Under the pieces are notes generated by a model. It saw nothing but the letters and a program-made list of their open reading frames with translations. It had not been told where the DNA came from and did no database searches. Made by a program: the position numbers and the translations under genes. Source: Shinisaurus crocodilurus (taxonomy: Eukaryota > Chordata > Lepidosauria > Squamata > Shinisauridae). Taken from it: a DNA stretch of 64,000 nucleotides. The stretch is from assembly GCA_021292165.1 (NCBI GenBank), contig CM037877.1, positions 216,607,350 through 216,671,349 on the forward strand, written 5' to 3'. Positions within the stretch are counted from its first letter, which is position 1, and the number at the start of each line of letters is the position of its first letter. Below, one piece after another: positions 1 to 11,227 of the stretch.

Positions 1-235
1 CTGTGATATAGCGGAATTGTGCTAATACACGGTCATTCCATAGCGATTTATCGTGAACATAGAAAATAATACCTCACTTTCCTTGCTCTAAAAAAAGCTG
101 TGAAAATGGCTGCAAAACACAGGAGAGGCCCTGGATGAGGATGACATCGTGTAAAGCTCCCGCAAACTACCATGAGTGAAGAATCACGAGTGCACAATAA
201 ATGCCTCATGTAGAGAAACCCTAATGCTTTTTGTT
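1..235. mobile_element. MITE family E copy 1, cut by window start
   Basis: This is the right two thirds of a roughly 350-bp non-autonomous DNA transposon, in the same orientation as the copy at 45835-46164. Shared landmarks are a stretch on a TATAGCGG/TATAGCAGG theme, a poly-A-rich middle, a CATCATC/GACATCGT motif and the end CCTCATGTAGAGAAACCC followed by TA. The part carrying the CTCF-like core seen in other copies would lie just before base 1 and cannot be seen. Family assignment is by eye from four other copies in the window. Confidence 0.6.
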
Positions 236-1200
236 AACAGTGTTTAGGAAAGGAAACAGGTGGCCAGTCCTATTATGTAAAATGTTTCACTGTTTCAGAA
301 GGCTACACCTCCACAACGTTCCTCATTTTGATAATATGCTGTAGGAATGGCCCCTTCTGTGTTATTTCCCTGTCCATGAACTTCTTAATGTGAGATTTCT
401 GCTGAAACTGAAGCTCTCTATGGACCTTCTTCCCCTCCTCATTTTGCATTCTATATAAAGAAATGACTCCAAATGTGGTATGTAGCCAACAAATTAACAT
501 TGTACTAAAGTATGGAAGGAATAGAAAGGAAGCACATTCTAGCTATTACAGACTACCTGCCTAGTAATTCAAACCATAAGGAAAAAAGAAGCATATCCAT
601 TGCACCTTCCAGGCAGTGTTAGTCACACCTGGGTAGACTGTGGCATATTTGGCATGTGAAACAAGTCCACTCTCTCCCATCGATCTGGCAAGCATGACAC
701 AAACTGTCTGTCCTTCGTACAGATGTTTCCTTTGCTGGGCAGCATCTGTTTCCTGCCCAAAGCTAAACAATCCAGTTATTGGCATCTTCACACACGTACA
801 TTGTACAGCAAAGAAGACTCTTATCCAAACCCTCGTGTGGATATTACCCTTACCCGTCTTTGTGCATTTTGGAAATCCCCATTACTGAGAGCTGCATTAG
901 AATGCCGCAGCATGCTTCCCCATCCCACAAGCCAAATGCTTCCTGTTTCAGTAGGCACCCATCCCACCTCCGGTGTCTAAACCACTTCTAGAAAAAATGG
1001 TGTGCTTGCAAAAAAGTGACTTGAAGAACGCTCCTTGCAATAGAGTCAGAGCAGAGCAAATGTATATATATATGCTGCCCTTGTTATGTATTTCATCAAC
1101 TGGGCCTTTTAAATCAATCAGGCAACTGAGAATGAACTCTCTCTCCATTACTAGCTTTCAATTAAATTAAACTTAACCTTGGAACTCTTTAAGGACCAAT
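236..1200. other. Unique sequence, no gene recognised
   Basis: No repeat family of this window is visible here. The reverse strand between about 830 and 561 is open in one frame and includes a possible small exon, listed separately. Nothing else could be supported. Confidence 0.5.
629..752 (-). other. Possible 124-nt exon, reverse strand (unproven)
   Basis: On the reverse strand a pyrimidine-leaning stretch ends in GGGCAG at 758-753 (acceptor-like), and CTACCCAG is followed by GTGTGA (donor-like) at 628-623. The enclosed frame is open, about 41 codons, starting E-T-D-A-A-Q and ending A-T-V-Y-P. The peptide is not low-complexity, but I do not recognise it, and no partner exon was found nearby. 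It could be chance: a 124-nt open frame is not rare. No transcript evidence is available from sequence alone. Confidence 0.18.
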
Positions 1201-1300
1201 GTAACGTTTGCAATCTGTGTCTCTCATCACCCTCACCTAAGTGAGCTGGAGACAGGACAGAGGCCAGCTGCAGCTGCTGGCTAATAGAATTAGTTAGCTC

Positions 1301-1369
1301 TGCTAATATAAGGGCTTGCACTTCCTGCTAATATAAGGGCTTGCACTGTTGCTGTAAGTTTTCACTTTC
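1301..1369 (+). promoter_or_regulatory. Duplicated TATA-like 22-mer next to an ISRE-like site
   Basis: The 22-nt unit beginning TGCTAATATAAGGG occurs at 1301-1322 and again, unchanged, at 1326-1347, a 25-bp tandem period. Each unit holds an AATATAAGG TATA-like string. Twelve bases after the second unit, TTTCACTTTC (1360-1369) reads GAAAGTGAAA on the reverse strand, which fits the GAAANNGAAA interferon-stimulated response element core. This resembles a promoter or LTR fragment, but no LTR ends or downstream gene are visible. Function is inferred. Confidence 0.3.
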
Positions 1370-1439
1370 AGTTCATGTCCATTGCACCCAGCAATCCAGC
1401 CCAGTATATCTCCTCTGAAAGGTAGTGCACTGACAATAT

Positions 1440-1785
1440 GGGTCAAAATATTGAATTTTGTGGAACAAAGTTACTTTTCCCAACAACAACAAAAAAGATG
1501 AAAGGGTTTCAGCACTTTTTAAACAAAAAGTTATACGTTGAAGCTACGTAATTCAGAGGATTTGATTATGACATCATCCTCAGATGTAATTTAGGGGTGT
1601 ATAAGAATTTCTTTTAAATTTCAGGATTCCATTTGTCTTCATCACTGAAATCCCTGCTTGTTTTGTGTTTTAAAAGCCAACAACAATCTTTTAGCACCAA
1701 AACAATGTGCTCAGAATTGAGCATCTTGGTTAGCAACCTCTCCAATACATTCAGCTGGACCAGTTGCCAAACAGTGGGAGGGCTC
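1440..1785. other. Unique sequence, nothing recognised
   Basis: AT-leaning sequence with no repeat seen elsewhere in the window and no convincing coding signal. Confidence 0.5.
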
Positions 1786-1789
1786 GCAT

Positions 1790-2185
1790 GACATGACAAC
1801 CTACACTGTGACGCAAGCCAGTGTGGGTTGTTTTCCCAAGGGCCCACAATGTGCCTGACAGACTATCGGGCACATCATGGATGTGTGCCCACCTGCTCCC
1901 ACCTTGGTCCTCCCGCAGATATCCCAGGGGACACCGTGGGGAGGAATGAGCCTTTCCCCACTCCCCACCGGCCACCACTGCAGTGAGCCCTGTTGGACTC
2001 TGCACGGTGGCGGGGAATGGGCGGGGGGGGGGCAGCAGTGATCGCTTCAGCTGGCTATGTCAGGGTGGCTTATAGGCCAAAAATGAACCAACCTGACAAA
2101 CCCATCGTGGGTTCACATGACGACACATTAACACACCATGGCTTAGAAGCCATGGTGGGTTAGCATGTTGTGTGAACCCAGTCAG
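1790..2185. mobile_element. MITE family D, internally deleted copy
   Basis: This copy is related in the same orientation to the longer copy at 55248-56357. They share CCTCCCRCAGRTATCCCAGG near 1911 and the right end, where GGCTTAGAAGCCATGG (the family's GGCTTATAARCC theme) leads to a terminus ending GTGAACCCAGTC. The family is built of many short inverted repeats around CCATGG and ends in an ACTGGGTTYRCAC-type terminus. It has no coding capacity. The G-run at 2027-2034 lies inside. Confidence 0.55.
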
Positions 2186-2189
2186 TGCC

Positions 2190-3270
2190 ACTTTTTTCTC
2201 TGAGCATTTACATAAATGCTCACCACATGCAAAAGAAACCATCCCATGGGGGGGGGGGGAAATCACTGCCTTAGTCCCAAATTCAGCTGTCAATCTGAAT
2301 CCTCCATAGGTGGCAGGGAAGCTCTCCTTGGCACTGTTGCCAGAATTATTGCCCCATTCAAAGAAGGCGCTCAGGTTTAAACAGAAAGTAAAATCCAACC
2401 CACAGATAGAGTTTTGGGGTTTCTTTCCTTGGTAACCTCATTGAGCAAGTCCCAACAGTATTCGAAAGTAGCATCAGGCAAGACAAGACAACAAGAGTCA
2501 TTGATGCTCAACCCCATCTTTCTCCCTGGCATCCTTAAAAGAGGATATCACTGCATTCATGCATTGTTCCTCCTGCCATTTCCTTTATCAGCTACTTCAT
2601 GTTTTGGATTAAGAATTATCACTCCCCACTTCTCATAGAAGCATTTTTTTTTTTTGCAGCTTACACAGCAGAAGTCTCTGGCACTAGTACAAGCTGTTAT
2701 CAACAGGGAATCAGACTTGATACTGGACCATGTGTTTCCTTTCTGTCTCTTATGCAACATCTCGCTAACTGTTAAAGGAAAGAAAAAATTGCTGTCGGTT
2801 AATCACTTTTAGCCTTAGAAGAACATAGTGGCCTTTAGTTATTGTCAGATAGCATTTCCACATGCCTTAAAAAAAATATGACTTAATTATTACTAATTTC
2901 CCCATTTCATTTGTTCCAGAGAAGCTATTCATGTTGAGAAAAGAGCTAACCCCCCCAAAAAGAAACCCAACAGCCCATTATTTGTAATAGAAAAGGACAC
3001 TTTTCCTAGAGAAGATTCTGTCTAGAGTGTCAATTCAGTGTCAATTGAAGTGTCAATTCAGCAAAAGTTAGTCATGGAATTAATTGTGCTTAACTTAAGT
3101 TCCATTTATTTCAATGGGATTTGAGCATGACTGACCTTCTCTGGACTGGGGCCAGTTACTCTTACTTTGCAGAAATGTCTACTGTATTCTTTTATTATTG
3201 ATCCTATGTAACTACTCCTTCCATCTGATAAAGCGGGCTGTAGTTCAAGAAAGCTCATGCCTCAATATAT
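2190..3270. other. Mostly unique sequence with one old palindromic MITE fragment
   Basis: No gene was recognised. Poly-G (2251-2260) and poly-T (2645-2656) runs occur. Around 3060-3130 a decayed fragment of the short palindromic MITE family C (CAATGGGATTTGAGCATGAC theme) is discernible. Confidence 0.45.
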
Positions 3271-3272
3271 GG

Positions 3273-3682
3273 AGGGAATGATCCTATGCCCCCCCCCAGG
3301 CATTGTCTGGGGGGCAATAGGATCGTTCAGATTCCCAGTTCCAAGGTTGGAGACAGTACTCCTGACCTCAGAGCTGGAGATCAGAGCTCCGGCCCCTCCC
3401 CCACCCCCTGTCCTTGCCAGCTGCTCTCCGAGGTCAGAAAAGTGACCTCAGGGAGGGGTGAAAGGGGGTGGCTTGGGGGTGAGTCTCTTCCCCCCCTCTG
3501 AAGCACCCCAGCTAGATGGCTGAAAATGGCTGTATAGCAAAAATGCAGAGTGGGAGGAGTGGGGAGATGAGGACTGCTTCCACCGCTCCTCCCTCTCCTC
3601 CACTGCTCCTCCCACTCTGCATAGGATGGCTGTAATCCTCTGAGTTCGGGGGCTTCCAAGCATCTCGTTTAGATTATACCCT
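3273..3682. mobile_element. Non-autonomous DNA element, family G copy 1
   Basis: The ends are inverted relatives, AGGGAATGATCCTAT on the left and TATACCCT-type on the right (compare TAGGATTGCACCCT in copy 2 at 16751-16764). The interior shares GTTCAGATTCCCAG, a purine-rich GAGCTCCGGCCCC stretch and CGAGGTCAGAAAAGTGACC with the copy at 14826-16764. It is GC-rich and has no coding capacity. Frames on both strands through here are composition artefacts. Confidence 0.6.
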
Positions 3683-3940
3683 TATTTATTTAAAAGATTT
3701 ATATACCACTCTACATCCAGCAGGGTTCCTGAGTGGTAAACAATAAAAGAAGTAAACAGAATCAAAATACAAAATTAAAATATTTAAAATCCGACTATAA
3801 CTGGTCAATCAGGGAAGGCTTATTTAAATAAAAATGTCTTCAGCAGGGGCCAAAAACAAAACATCAGTGCCTGCCTGACATCAACAGGCAGGTAGTTCCA
3901 CAGAGAATGAGCCACTGTTAATCTGTTATATAACTGTTAA
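3683..3940 (-). mobile_element. 5'-truncated LINE 3' tail, antisense (family L)
   Basis: Starts with a TTATTTA-rich stretch and ATTTATATACCACTCT, followed by AACAATAAAAG and a block ending AGGCAGGTAGTTCCACAGAG. The same start theme (TTTATTTATTACATTTATATACYGC) opens the segments at 31125-31375, 41791-42164 and 32200-32268. Repeated 5' truncation with a common 3' tail is what target-primed LINE or SINE copies show. The partner LINE clade is not determined. Confidence 0.45.
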
Positions 3941-3949
3941 TCTCTAAGG

Positions 3950-4040
3950 CAGTGTTCTCCAACCTTGGGTCCCCAGATGCTTTTGGCCTACAACTCCCAG
4001 CATGCCCCAGCCAACTAAGCTAAGGTGTCTGGCTCTGGGA
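3950..4040. mobile_element. hAT-like MITE family A, partial copy
   Basis: Left end CAGTGTTCTCCAACCTTGGG and the internal stretch CTACAACTCCCAGCATGCCC match the intact family copy at 35476-35613. The right half is degenerate and no target duplication is visible. Confidence 0.55.
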
Positions 4041-4197
4041 CCTTTTTGCTGCAAGAGACTAAAACAGCTATCCCTTTGGAATCTTCATCATGGAAAGTGT
4101 CCAGATTAAAGAAAGAGCAAACTCATACTTATTATATATCCCAGCTATATTTGTTCTGGTGTTTAGAAGGTCTCTTTCTCATACAAGCCCAAATTCA

Positions 4198-4454
4198 GCC
4201 AGTGTGGCGTAGTGGTGAGAGTGTTGCACTGGGACTCAGGAGATCCGGGTTCTAGTCCCCGCACAGCCATGAAACTCACTGGGTGACTTTGGGCCGGTCA
4301 CTGACTCTCAGCCTAACCTACCTCACAGGGTTGTTGTGAGGATAAAATGGAGAGGAGGAGGAGGAGGAGGGTTATGTAAGCCGCCTTGGGTTCCTAGCAG
4401 GAAAAAAGGCGGGGTACAAATATAATAAATAAAATAATAAAATAAATAAAAATA
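4198..4454 (+). mobile_element. Sauria-type tRNA-derived SINE, near full length
   Basis: Head with pol III box A-like GTGGCGTAGTGG (4204-4215) and box B-like GGTTCTAGTCC (4248-4258), then a body containing CTCACTGGGTGACTTTGGGC and CCTCACAGGGTTGTTGTGAG, and a BovB-like tail GGCGGGGTACAAATATAATAAATAA with a repeated AATA run. This head-body-tail order is that of the squamate Sauria SINE, which is mobilised by BovB-type LINEs. An internal GGA/GAG expansion (about 4350-4369) makes it slightly longer than the copy at 29982. Confidence 0.85.
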
Positions 4455-4510
4455 GTTATGACTAATTTGTTCCATTGGCTGGAAGTGAAGACCTGATCCA
4501 ATTGACCTGA

Positions 4511-4600
4511 TCCAATGAATGCTTACTTGGAAATAAGTCTCACTATATTAAGTGGGGCTTACTCCCAGGTAAGTTTGTATAGTTCTGCAACCTTATTCTT
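4511..4600. mobile_element. Short palindromic MITE family C, decayed
   Basis: GCTTACTTGGAAATAAGTC followed by AGTGGGGCTTACTCCCAGGTAAG is the imperfect palindrome seen better at 12876-12968 and 10729-10820. It is about 90 bp with no coding potential. Confidence 0.5.
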
Positions 4601-4637
4601 GACTAACCTTAGTTGCGTTAAGGCCTCAGTCATTTAG

Positions 4638-4955
4638 GTCGCAATCCTATGGCTAGTAGATGTTGTCTGGCCGGTCATAGGAAAAGTCGGAGTCCCCACT
4701 CCAACCTCGTAAAAGCCCTCCAAGGTCGCAGTGGGTACTCCACCTTTGGAAGGCCCTCCCTCCACCCTCACAGCTGGCGTGGTTCTTTCCGTGCCGGCTG
4801 CTGCTCCGAAGACAGAAGACCATCTTCAGGGTGTTCTGGGGCATGGGGAGGGGAGGAGTGAGGCAATACCATCCTCCGAAGAATCCAGGTGGTAACTCAG
4901 CCCCTCCTCCTCACGAGCAGGGGAAAAACATGTAGATGGCCGAAATCACTTTGTA
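4638..4955. mobile_element. Family G element, copy 3 (diverged)
   Basis: Begins GTCGCAATCCTATGG and has a GTTGTCTGG block, then CCCTCCACCCTCACAGCTGGC, matching the interior of the copy at 16260-16400. The right end is unclear. It is GC-rich and non-coding. Confidence 0.45.
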
Positions 4956-4999
4956 TATTGTAAACGGCTGCAGGAGAAATCCTGATGGATTGGAATAGA

Positions 5000-6465
5000 A
5001 TGGAGAACTCCACCTCTAAAAATGATCAATTAAACTGCTTTCAGAATGGCCCAGGCTTTGAAGAAGAGGATAATGTTGCTGGCCACCAGTGATGTCATGG
5101 CCACAGGCCAATAGACACCCGTGACATACACACAATATTTTAGGTGACATACTGAATAGCAAATAGTTGGCATGAAAGACCACATTTCCCCAGCAATTAA
5201 AAACAACATTTTGAGGACAGGAAAAGCATTTTGATGCTCCATAGAAAGTGTATTATAAATTGTGCATTCCCTTATCAAATGAACTGAATGAAGTATGGAT
5301 ATCATGGTACTTGGCCATACTTGCTGATGGAAGACACAATTGATAAGTGGATTCTTGCTCTTCCAGATATCCAGTACTGACTCCAGGTTTGGGGGGGTGG
5401 CTTAAGCAGGTTGCCCTGACCAGGCCTCTCCCAGAATGGGCCTCCTCCCTCTTTGTTGTGGGAGAAAGCAGGGCAAGCATAGGGTGCTTCTTCTCTTTGC
5501 TCCTTGATCCTGTCATTGCTCACTTGCTTAGAGGGTACAGGTGAACTGACAGCAACAGCAAGGGGGGAAAGCAGCAGCTCCGAAGGTTGCCAATGGGCCC
5601 CTTACTGGAGTGTGGGCCTTGGCAAGTGCCCAACAACACCAGCCCCCTAATGCCAGCCCTGCTAATATCCCTCACAATTAATCAATTATACATGAATTGC
5701 TTCCTGCATATAAAAGAAATACAAATCTAAAGTAACTTACAGTAATAATTTCCAGGTCATCATAAGAAATACTTCTTTGATGTTGTAATAGGCACAAATG
5801 TCATTGTTGCTGAAGATGTTCATACAGATTTTTGCAAACTATGTTGTCAATGAGACCTGTGATTCTTCAGCTCATGCATTATTCTCACTGAAGGTAACTT
5901 TCTTCTTGCTTATCACTATGATTCCAACACCAGCACTGAATCAGAAGTGTTTTATACTGCATCATGTGAAGTACTAGAAGATAAGCTGGAGGAAGCCATC
6001 CATCTCCTGCAGATTTGGAGGTGCCAGTGTTTGTCTCCAGTTTCGCCATCTCCCCCAATCCTGGGCTTCTAGCCCTTAGATGCTTGCCAGGGGAATATCC
6101 CAATAGGCACTGAATATTTCCTCATGATCACACCTATAATTAGGAGGGGAAATTAAAGGCTTTTATAATCTCCAAAAGTTAGTTGGTTGCCTACATATGC
6201 AATGACTGGATGTTGTCTAAACAGATGAGTTTTGGAATTCTGCAGGTAAGTGACTTTAGGGATGCTTAAGGATTAGCAATACAATCTTTGTGAATTCCTA
6301 TACAAAATGACCTAATCCTCTTGTCTTGGGCTAATATATGGATCAGAACTTAGCTATCCATAGTTTTGCACTAGCTATCTGAACTTAACTTTGAACATTT
6401 CCAAATGTAATGCAGTTCTTAGCAGTTGAAACATATCAAAATATGCATTTAAGCCCATATTTTGA
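5000..6465. other. Unique sequence, no gene recognised
   Basis: Long stretch with no copies elsewhere in the window. Short open frames occur on both strands, but none has a recognisable domain, codon bias or splice frame. Confidence 0.5.
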
Positions 6466-6466
6466 G

Positions 6467-6470
6467 AGAA

Positions 6471-6505
<35 letters not shown>

Positions 6506-6550
6506 GAGAGAGATGTTTTTTTAAAACACACACACACACACACACACATA
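6467..6550. repeat. (CA)n/(TA)n/(GA)n compound microsatellite
   Basis: Two CA tracts flank a short TA, GA and T-rich centre. It is a likely length-variable locus. A reverse-strand frame reading V-C-V-C through here is a simple-repeat artefact. Confidence 0.9.
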
Positions 6551-7380
6551 TTAACATGGAAATAGAACGGAATAGAATTCTTCTGTACACTTGTAATCTG
6601 TCCCAGTTCCGTGATTCATGAAGTTACACACTTATGGATTCAGTCCATGTGCAGTTCCCACACACTTGAGTCCTAGTTCTGGTTGGCTGGATACCTTGTC
6701 ATTAAAATCAAGATGTTCCAAAGAAACATTAGCAAAACTTTCATGTTGAAGTCAGACAATTCTAAAGGCATATGAGTCAGATCCTAGGTAGAAAAAAGAT
6801 ACCCATTGATATAAGTTGCACTGTTGCCATCCATGACTTATACCACTGGAAGAAGTTTTTAATATGCATATACAATTAGTAAAAGCTGAATCAGACAAAC
6901 CACCATAAACTGCCAGCCATTTATTCATGAGAGTAGTCCCAATTAAATTAGCGGCTTTAATTCTGGACTGCATGGCTTGAGGTCTGCAGCTAAAGGGATG
7001 TGTAATTGTTTGTAATTTGGCTCTGCCTTTCTATAAATGAAACAACAGTAACAACAGCAAATTAATTAAGCCAATATCTGTAGAGTACAGTAATGAGAGA
7101 AGCTGGGAATTTTTTTGCAAGTGCCTCTGGATATCAGGGGGAAAACTTGATAGACGAGCTTTTCTTTCTGGATCCTGTTTGTATTTTTCCAACCACACTA
7201 TCAAGCTGCACTTACAGGAAAGAAGATAAGATGTGCTTGGCTGAAAGGATGCAATTTGTACCCCAAAGTTCTGCTCAACTTTAGATGCAGAGCTTTGTTT
7301 TCGCATAGAGCCAATGCTGGTGCCAATGTGATCATGGCTTCATTGATTTCAATTCCTGAGTTGTTCTCTCTGTCAACTTA

Positions 7381-7541
7381 TTTCATAGATCATAGAGTTG
7401 GAAGGAGCCTACAAGGCTATCGAGTCCAACCCCCTGCTCAATGCAGGAAACTAGAGGAGGGGTCTCCCATCCAAGTAATAACCAGGCCTGACCCTGCTTA
7501 GCTTTCCACACTCAGACAAGCTGAGCCAGCATAAGCCACAG
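7381..7541 (-). mobile_element. 5S-rRNA-headed SINE with CR1-type tail, copy A
   Basis: Read on the reverse strand, 7460-7535 follows the 3' half of vertebrate 5S rRNA: AAGCTAAGCAGGGTCAGGCC, then TGGTTATTACTTGGATGGGA and GACC. That is the pol III internal control region (box A and box C). It is followed by a tail whose GCAGGGGGTTGGACTCGATA and ACTCTATGATCTATGA are the CR1 LINE 3' terminus. This architecture matches SINE class 3 (5S-derived) elements. The 5S head is incomplete at its 5' side. Confidence 0.75.
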
Positions 7542-7544
7542 GCC

Positions 7545-9680
7545 CTTCCACTGACTGAAAACAGATTTACACCAGCCAAGCATCTGCCCCCCTTTGTTCC
7601 TCTAAAGTGCCTTGCACATGACAGGTTCAGATGTTAGAGAGTCACAATGCGAGTCAATGGAGCAGGAGGTGCCATGAAGGCAAATCTAAGAATACGGAAT
7701 ACGGAATAATGGAATAATATATGTATTGTTAATTCTCTCCTGAAAACAGGCAATTCAAAATGAATAACAAATAAACTCAAGCTGTAATAATGGTAGTTAT
7801 GGGTGTGTATTGGGCATCTTTTCTACAGGCCTTTCTTTGGGATAAGTACCGTATCATTAACTGACTTGGAGCTGGATTATTTTATTTTATTTTCCGATGA
7901 GGATTATAGAAATAGATTTCTACATGTGATCAACTATAGTATTAATTTTATATAGTTGTACCACTGTAGTACTGTCATTTTATCACAATATATCCTACTG
8001 GGCTTTTACAGTGCATCTTATTTTGCATATAGGAGAATTTGCATTCAAGCGTTAGTCCAGTGCAGTGGTGATACGGGTGATCACCATATCTTTTATTTTA
8101 TGTCAGATGGGCAGAAGATATATCTTATAAATATATCTTATGTAAGATGTATTATGTTCTCCCCAAACTGAGAGGGGAAGTCTGTCTACTCACATTCACT
8201 AGAAAATGAGTAGGAAACTCCACACAACCATGAACCCTGCTTTATTGGGTTTCCAATTGCGCAAGGGATTGTGTTTTTGACATAGTGACCCATGGGCTAT
8301 TGTAGGGTTCTTGGTGGATAAGCTTGTTAGGGTGAGAGAGGTGTATTGGCCCTTGTGGAACACCCTTTGGGTTGTGCATGAGTGAATCTGCTTAATTCTT
8401 CCATTAAAACAAAGTCTCTCTGATCCTAGAACAATCTTTTGAATGCCTTACTGCATTGCTTTTGCTTATAACACTTCTAAACACTGACTTGCAGCAGCAG
8501 GCATCAGTAGTGCACAGGACTGAGTTTTTTTGAAAGATTTCTAGCAGCCGACCGACCATGAGGCGTGTAATAGTTCTTCCCTCTGAAAGAATACCATATC
8601 CCTACATGGAAGCAGTGGTTAATGTACGATTCCCCTGTACTTACAAGGAGCTACGCTCACTTAGCCGTGGAGGCAGTGGCTAGACCTGGCAGTCCATCTC
8701 TTGGAGGCTCGCTGCCCAAATGCACTTGTATAAAACCTTGGCTCATCTCATTCCCTTTCTGCCCACACTACAGGCCTGCTGTACATTGACAGAGCGAAAG
8801 GTTAGGGCTGTGTTTCTCAAAACTGTCAAGCTGTCATGCTATTAATCTCTCCCAGGCCAGGCAGCCTGCAAGATCCCCAGAGAGCAATGCAGAAGGCTCT
8901 GCTATTGTTTACAATGTCAAATCTTTCCAGGGAGGGACAACATCTGCCAAGTCTGCAAACTGTTGTATTTTCTAAAAAGGGAAGGGTATGTGCAAAGTTT
9001 CACAGCGTCAAAGTACCTTATCTTGATGTGGAGCTCTGAGTGGAGTCAGGCCAGGCTGAATCCTTCATTACACACTGAGAATTACAAGTCTCTAACAATC
9101 TATGAAGAGCTGATTTTGAGTGAAATGTGCAGCCTCTTTCTGCTGCCTGGGCTTTTGTGCCCATGCCCGGCTTTTCTGATAATCAGAGTGGAGTGAGAAC
9201 TGATGCCATCTTGTGCTTACTTGAAGTGGTCAAACTATCGTATACCATGATCACTGGGGCTCATTTGCATAGCCACCTCACATCTTGGCATGGCAGCTAT
9301 GCTTTTTAGTCAGCCCACTGCTGACTTTGAGCCACTCTGCCACGGGTTGAGGCAATTGTGCGACTGCTGTTTGGCATGCAAAAATAAACCCCACTATGCA
9401 TATCAGATTTTGCACACAATTATCATTGCTGTGCTGGAGTAGTTGCGAATGAGTGATAAAATCTGAGCCACATATGGTAGGTAACTCAGACAACCAGTTG
9501 CCCGACTGTAGTGATTATGTGCAGTTATCTGGGAATACAGACAACCAGCTTACATAGTCTCCAACTGCCCCGAAAAATGCGAGACCATCACGAAAAGCCT
9601 TAAGCCATCCCGGCTTTTCACTTTGTCATGCAAAGTCCTGAATTTCCTTGTCTCCCACAACTGCAAACTACTTTAAACTT
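7545..9680. other. Unique sequence, no gene recognised
   Basis: No repeat family of this window is seen. A CCAAT followed by TTGCGCAA (about 8252-8262), a perfect C/EBP-type palindrome, and a segment around 8830-9060 without low complexity are the only notable points. Nothing coding could be supported. Confidence 0.45.
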
Positions 9681-9682
9681 TT

Positions 9683-9769
9683 TTAAAGGGGCCATGCTAT
9701 GGGCAAAATTGCAGCTAAGCTAAAACTGCAAGCTTAGCTGCAATTTCGCCCATGGCATGGCCCCTTTAA
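9683..9769. repeat. Long perfect-type hairpin (39-bp arms, 9-nt loop)
   Basis: Left arm 9683-9721 and right arm 9731-9769 are reverse complements over 39 bases with two differences. On the plus-strand RNA one is a G-U wobble and the other an A-C mismatch. The loop (9722-9730) is AAAACTGCA. The arms are not palindromic simple sequence. This could be a fold-back transposon or a pre-miRNA-like RNA; one copy was seen in the window. Confidence 0.85.
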
Positions 9770-10184
9770 GTGTAGCTCTTTTTAGGCTTGAACAGCCACA
9801 GAACGGAGAGACACACGCTGTCTGTGTGCTGGCTCTACCTGCTGAAAAGCTGCATCCAACCCACTGGCCTGGACCGAGGAAGAGGTGAATGAGGGAATTT
9901 ATCACATGATTCCTATCTTTATATTGCCAAAGAATTTATTTCCTAACAGAGCTGACTCTGTGCCTCTAACAGGTGAGAAACAGTGTCAGAAGGAAATGCA
10001 AGAAGCTTACCCTTCTCTCTGAAGCTCCATGTTTGGGGATGTGGGGTGGGTGGGTAAGCTTCACCTGTTGAATTTGTGCCAATTCTGACCATTTTAAAAC
10101 AAAAAGAAAGGGACTGCCCTGCAAGCACTGACCTCCCCCCCCCCCTGAAAAACACCAGATATCAACAATTAAGGGTTTAAGTAA

Positions 10185-10290
10185 GGTAAAATAAATATTA
10201 CAAAAGTCACTTATAAAATATTACAAAATAATATATAGTATAATAATGTAATAATTATAATATATAAGATATTATATAATAATATAATTC
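10185..10290. repeat. AT-rich low-complexity tract
   Basis: Irregular TATAAT/AATATA repeats over about 100 bp, with no unit that can be fixed. Probably a decayed microsatellite. Confidence 0.7.
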
Positions 10291-10728
10291 TGGAAAAGTC
10301 ATCCTAGCACTGGCACTGCTGCTGCTACCTCTTCTTCTAGCAAGGAGCAGCATTTCACAATTATCCCTCAATTACATGATCCTTCTTCACACAATGCATA
10401 ATCAATTTGCTGCCAGAAGATGTGATGGTCAGTGTTGTAGATTGCTTTAAAACATGGAGCTTCAGTGTTTTAATACTGGATATATGTGCTCAAATGCAAG
10501 ATATATGAATTATGGGAAGGAAAAATATTTATTAACCTCTGACCATGAATTTTTAAAAAAGAATAAAGGTTGCAATATTTTGTCCCAGAATACATTTACA
10601 TTTAAGGCATACCCTTTCTCCATAATTTAAAAAAAGCTATTAGGCCTTTTGAGTCTTTTAACAAAGCATAATCAATACCGGTGGCCCTGCTTGACAACTT
10701 ATTACTGAATTTACCTAAATCTAATAGT

Positions 10729-10820
10729 GTGATCTAATCGTGTACACTTACTTGGGAGTAAGCCCTATTGAATTCCATGGGACATACTTCTGAGTGATCA
10801 TGCCTAGGATTGTGCTATAA
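10729..10820. mobile_element. Short palindromic MITE family C
   Basis: CACTTACTTGGGAGTAAGCC, then TGAATTCCATGGGACATACT and CCTAGGATTGTGCT form the imperfect 90-bp palindrome seen at many sites in this window. It is non-coding. The unit recurs at 12876, 40436, 51565 and 62560. Confidence 0.6.
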
Positions 10821-11227
10821 GGCAGCAGTATTCTGGCCACTTCCTTGAGAGTAAAGCCCCATTGAAAGAAGTGGGAGTAGTGTTTGAATGAACAATTATA
10901 GCATCAGGCTGTAAAACTAGACTTTGCTCCTATCAGAACTCCAGGAATAGCCCTTGATGGTCAGAGACTTATAATGGACAGCTTCTCATGAATTTATTCT
11001 GAAGACTGACACAATTTGTGCACTTAAAAGGCTTGTGCTCTGAACTTGGCTGTCAAAAATAAAAATTAACCTCCAGATTGCCTTATTCAACCCATAAGTC
11101 TAACAGACAAAAGGAAGGACATCTTCATGCAAACCAAGTCCCTGCATACACTTAAGTAACCTGGGTTTGTATATAGGGGCTGGGCTAGCATCTTCTTGTA
11201 AGAGAAGGTGTTCATGCCTTCCTCTCT

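Noticed and set aside
6375..6590. Cys/Val repeat protein on minus strand
   Set aside because: Translation of a CA microsatellite.
7460..7535. True 5S rRNA gene
   Set aside because: Antisense, truncated, several differences, and joined to a CR1-type tail in all copies.
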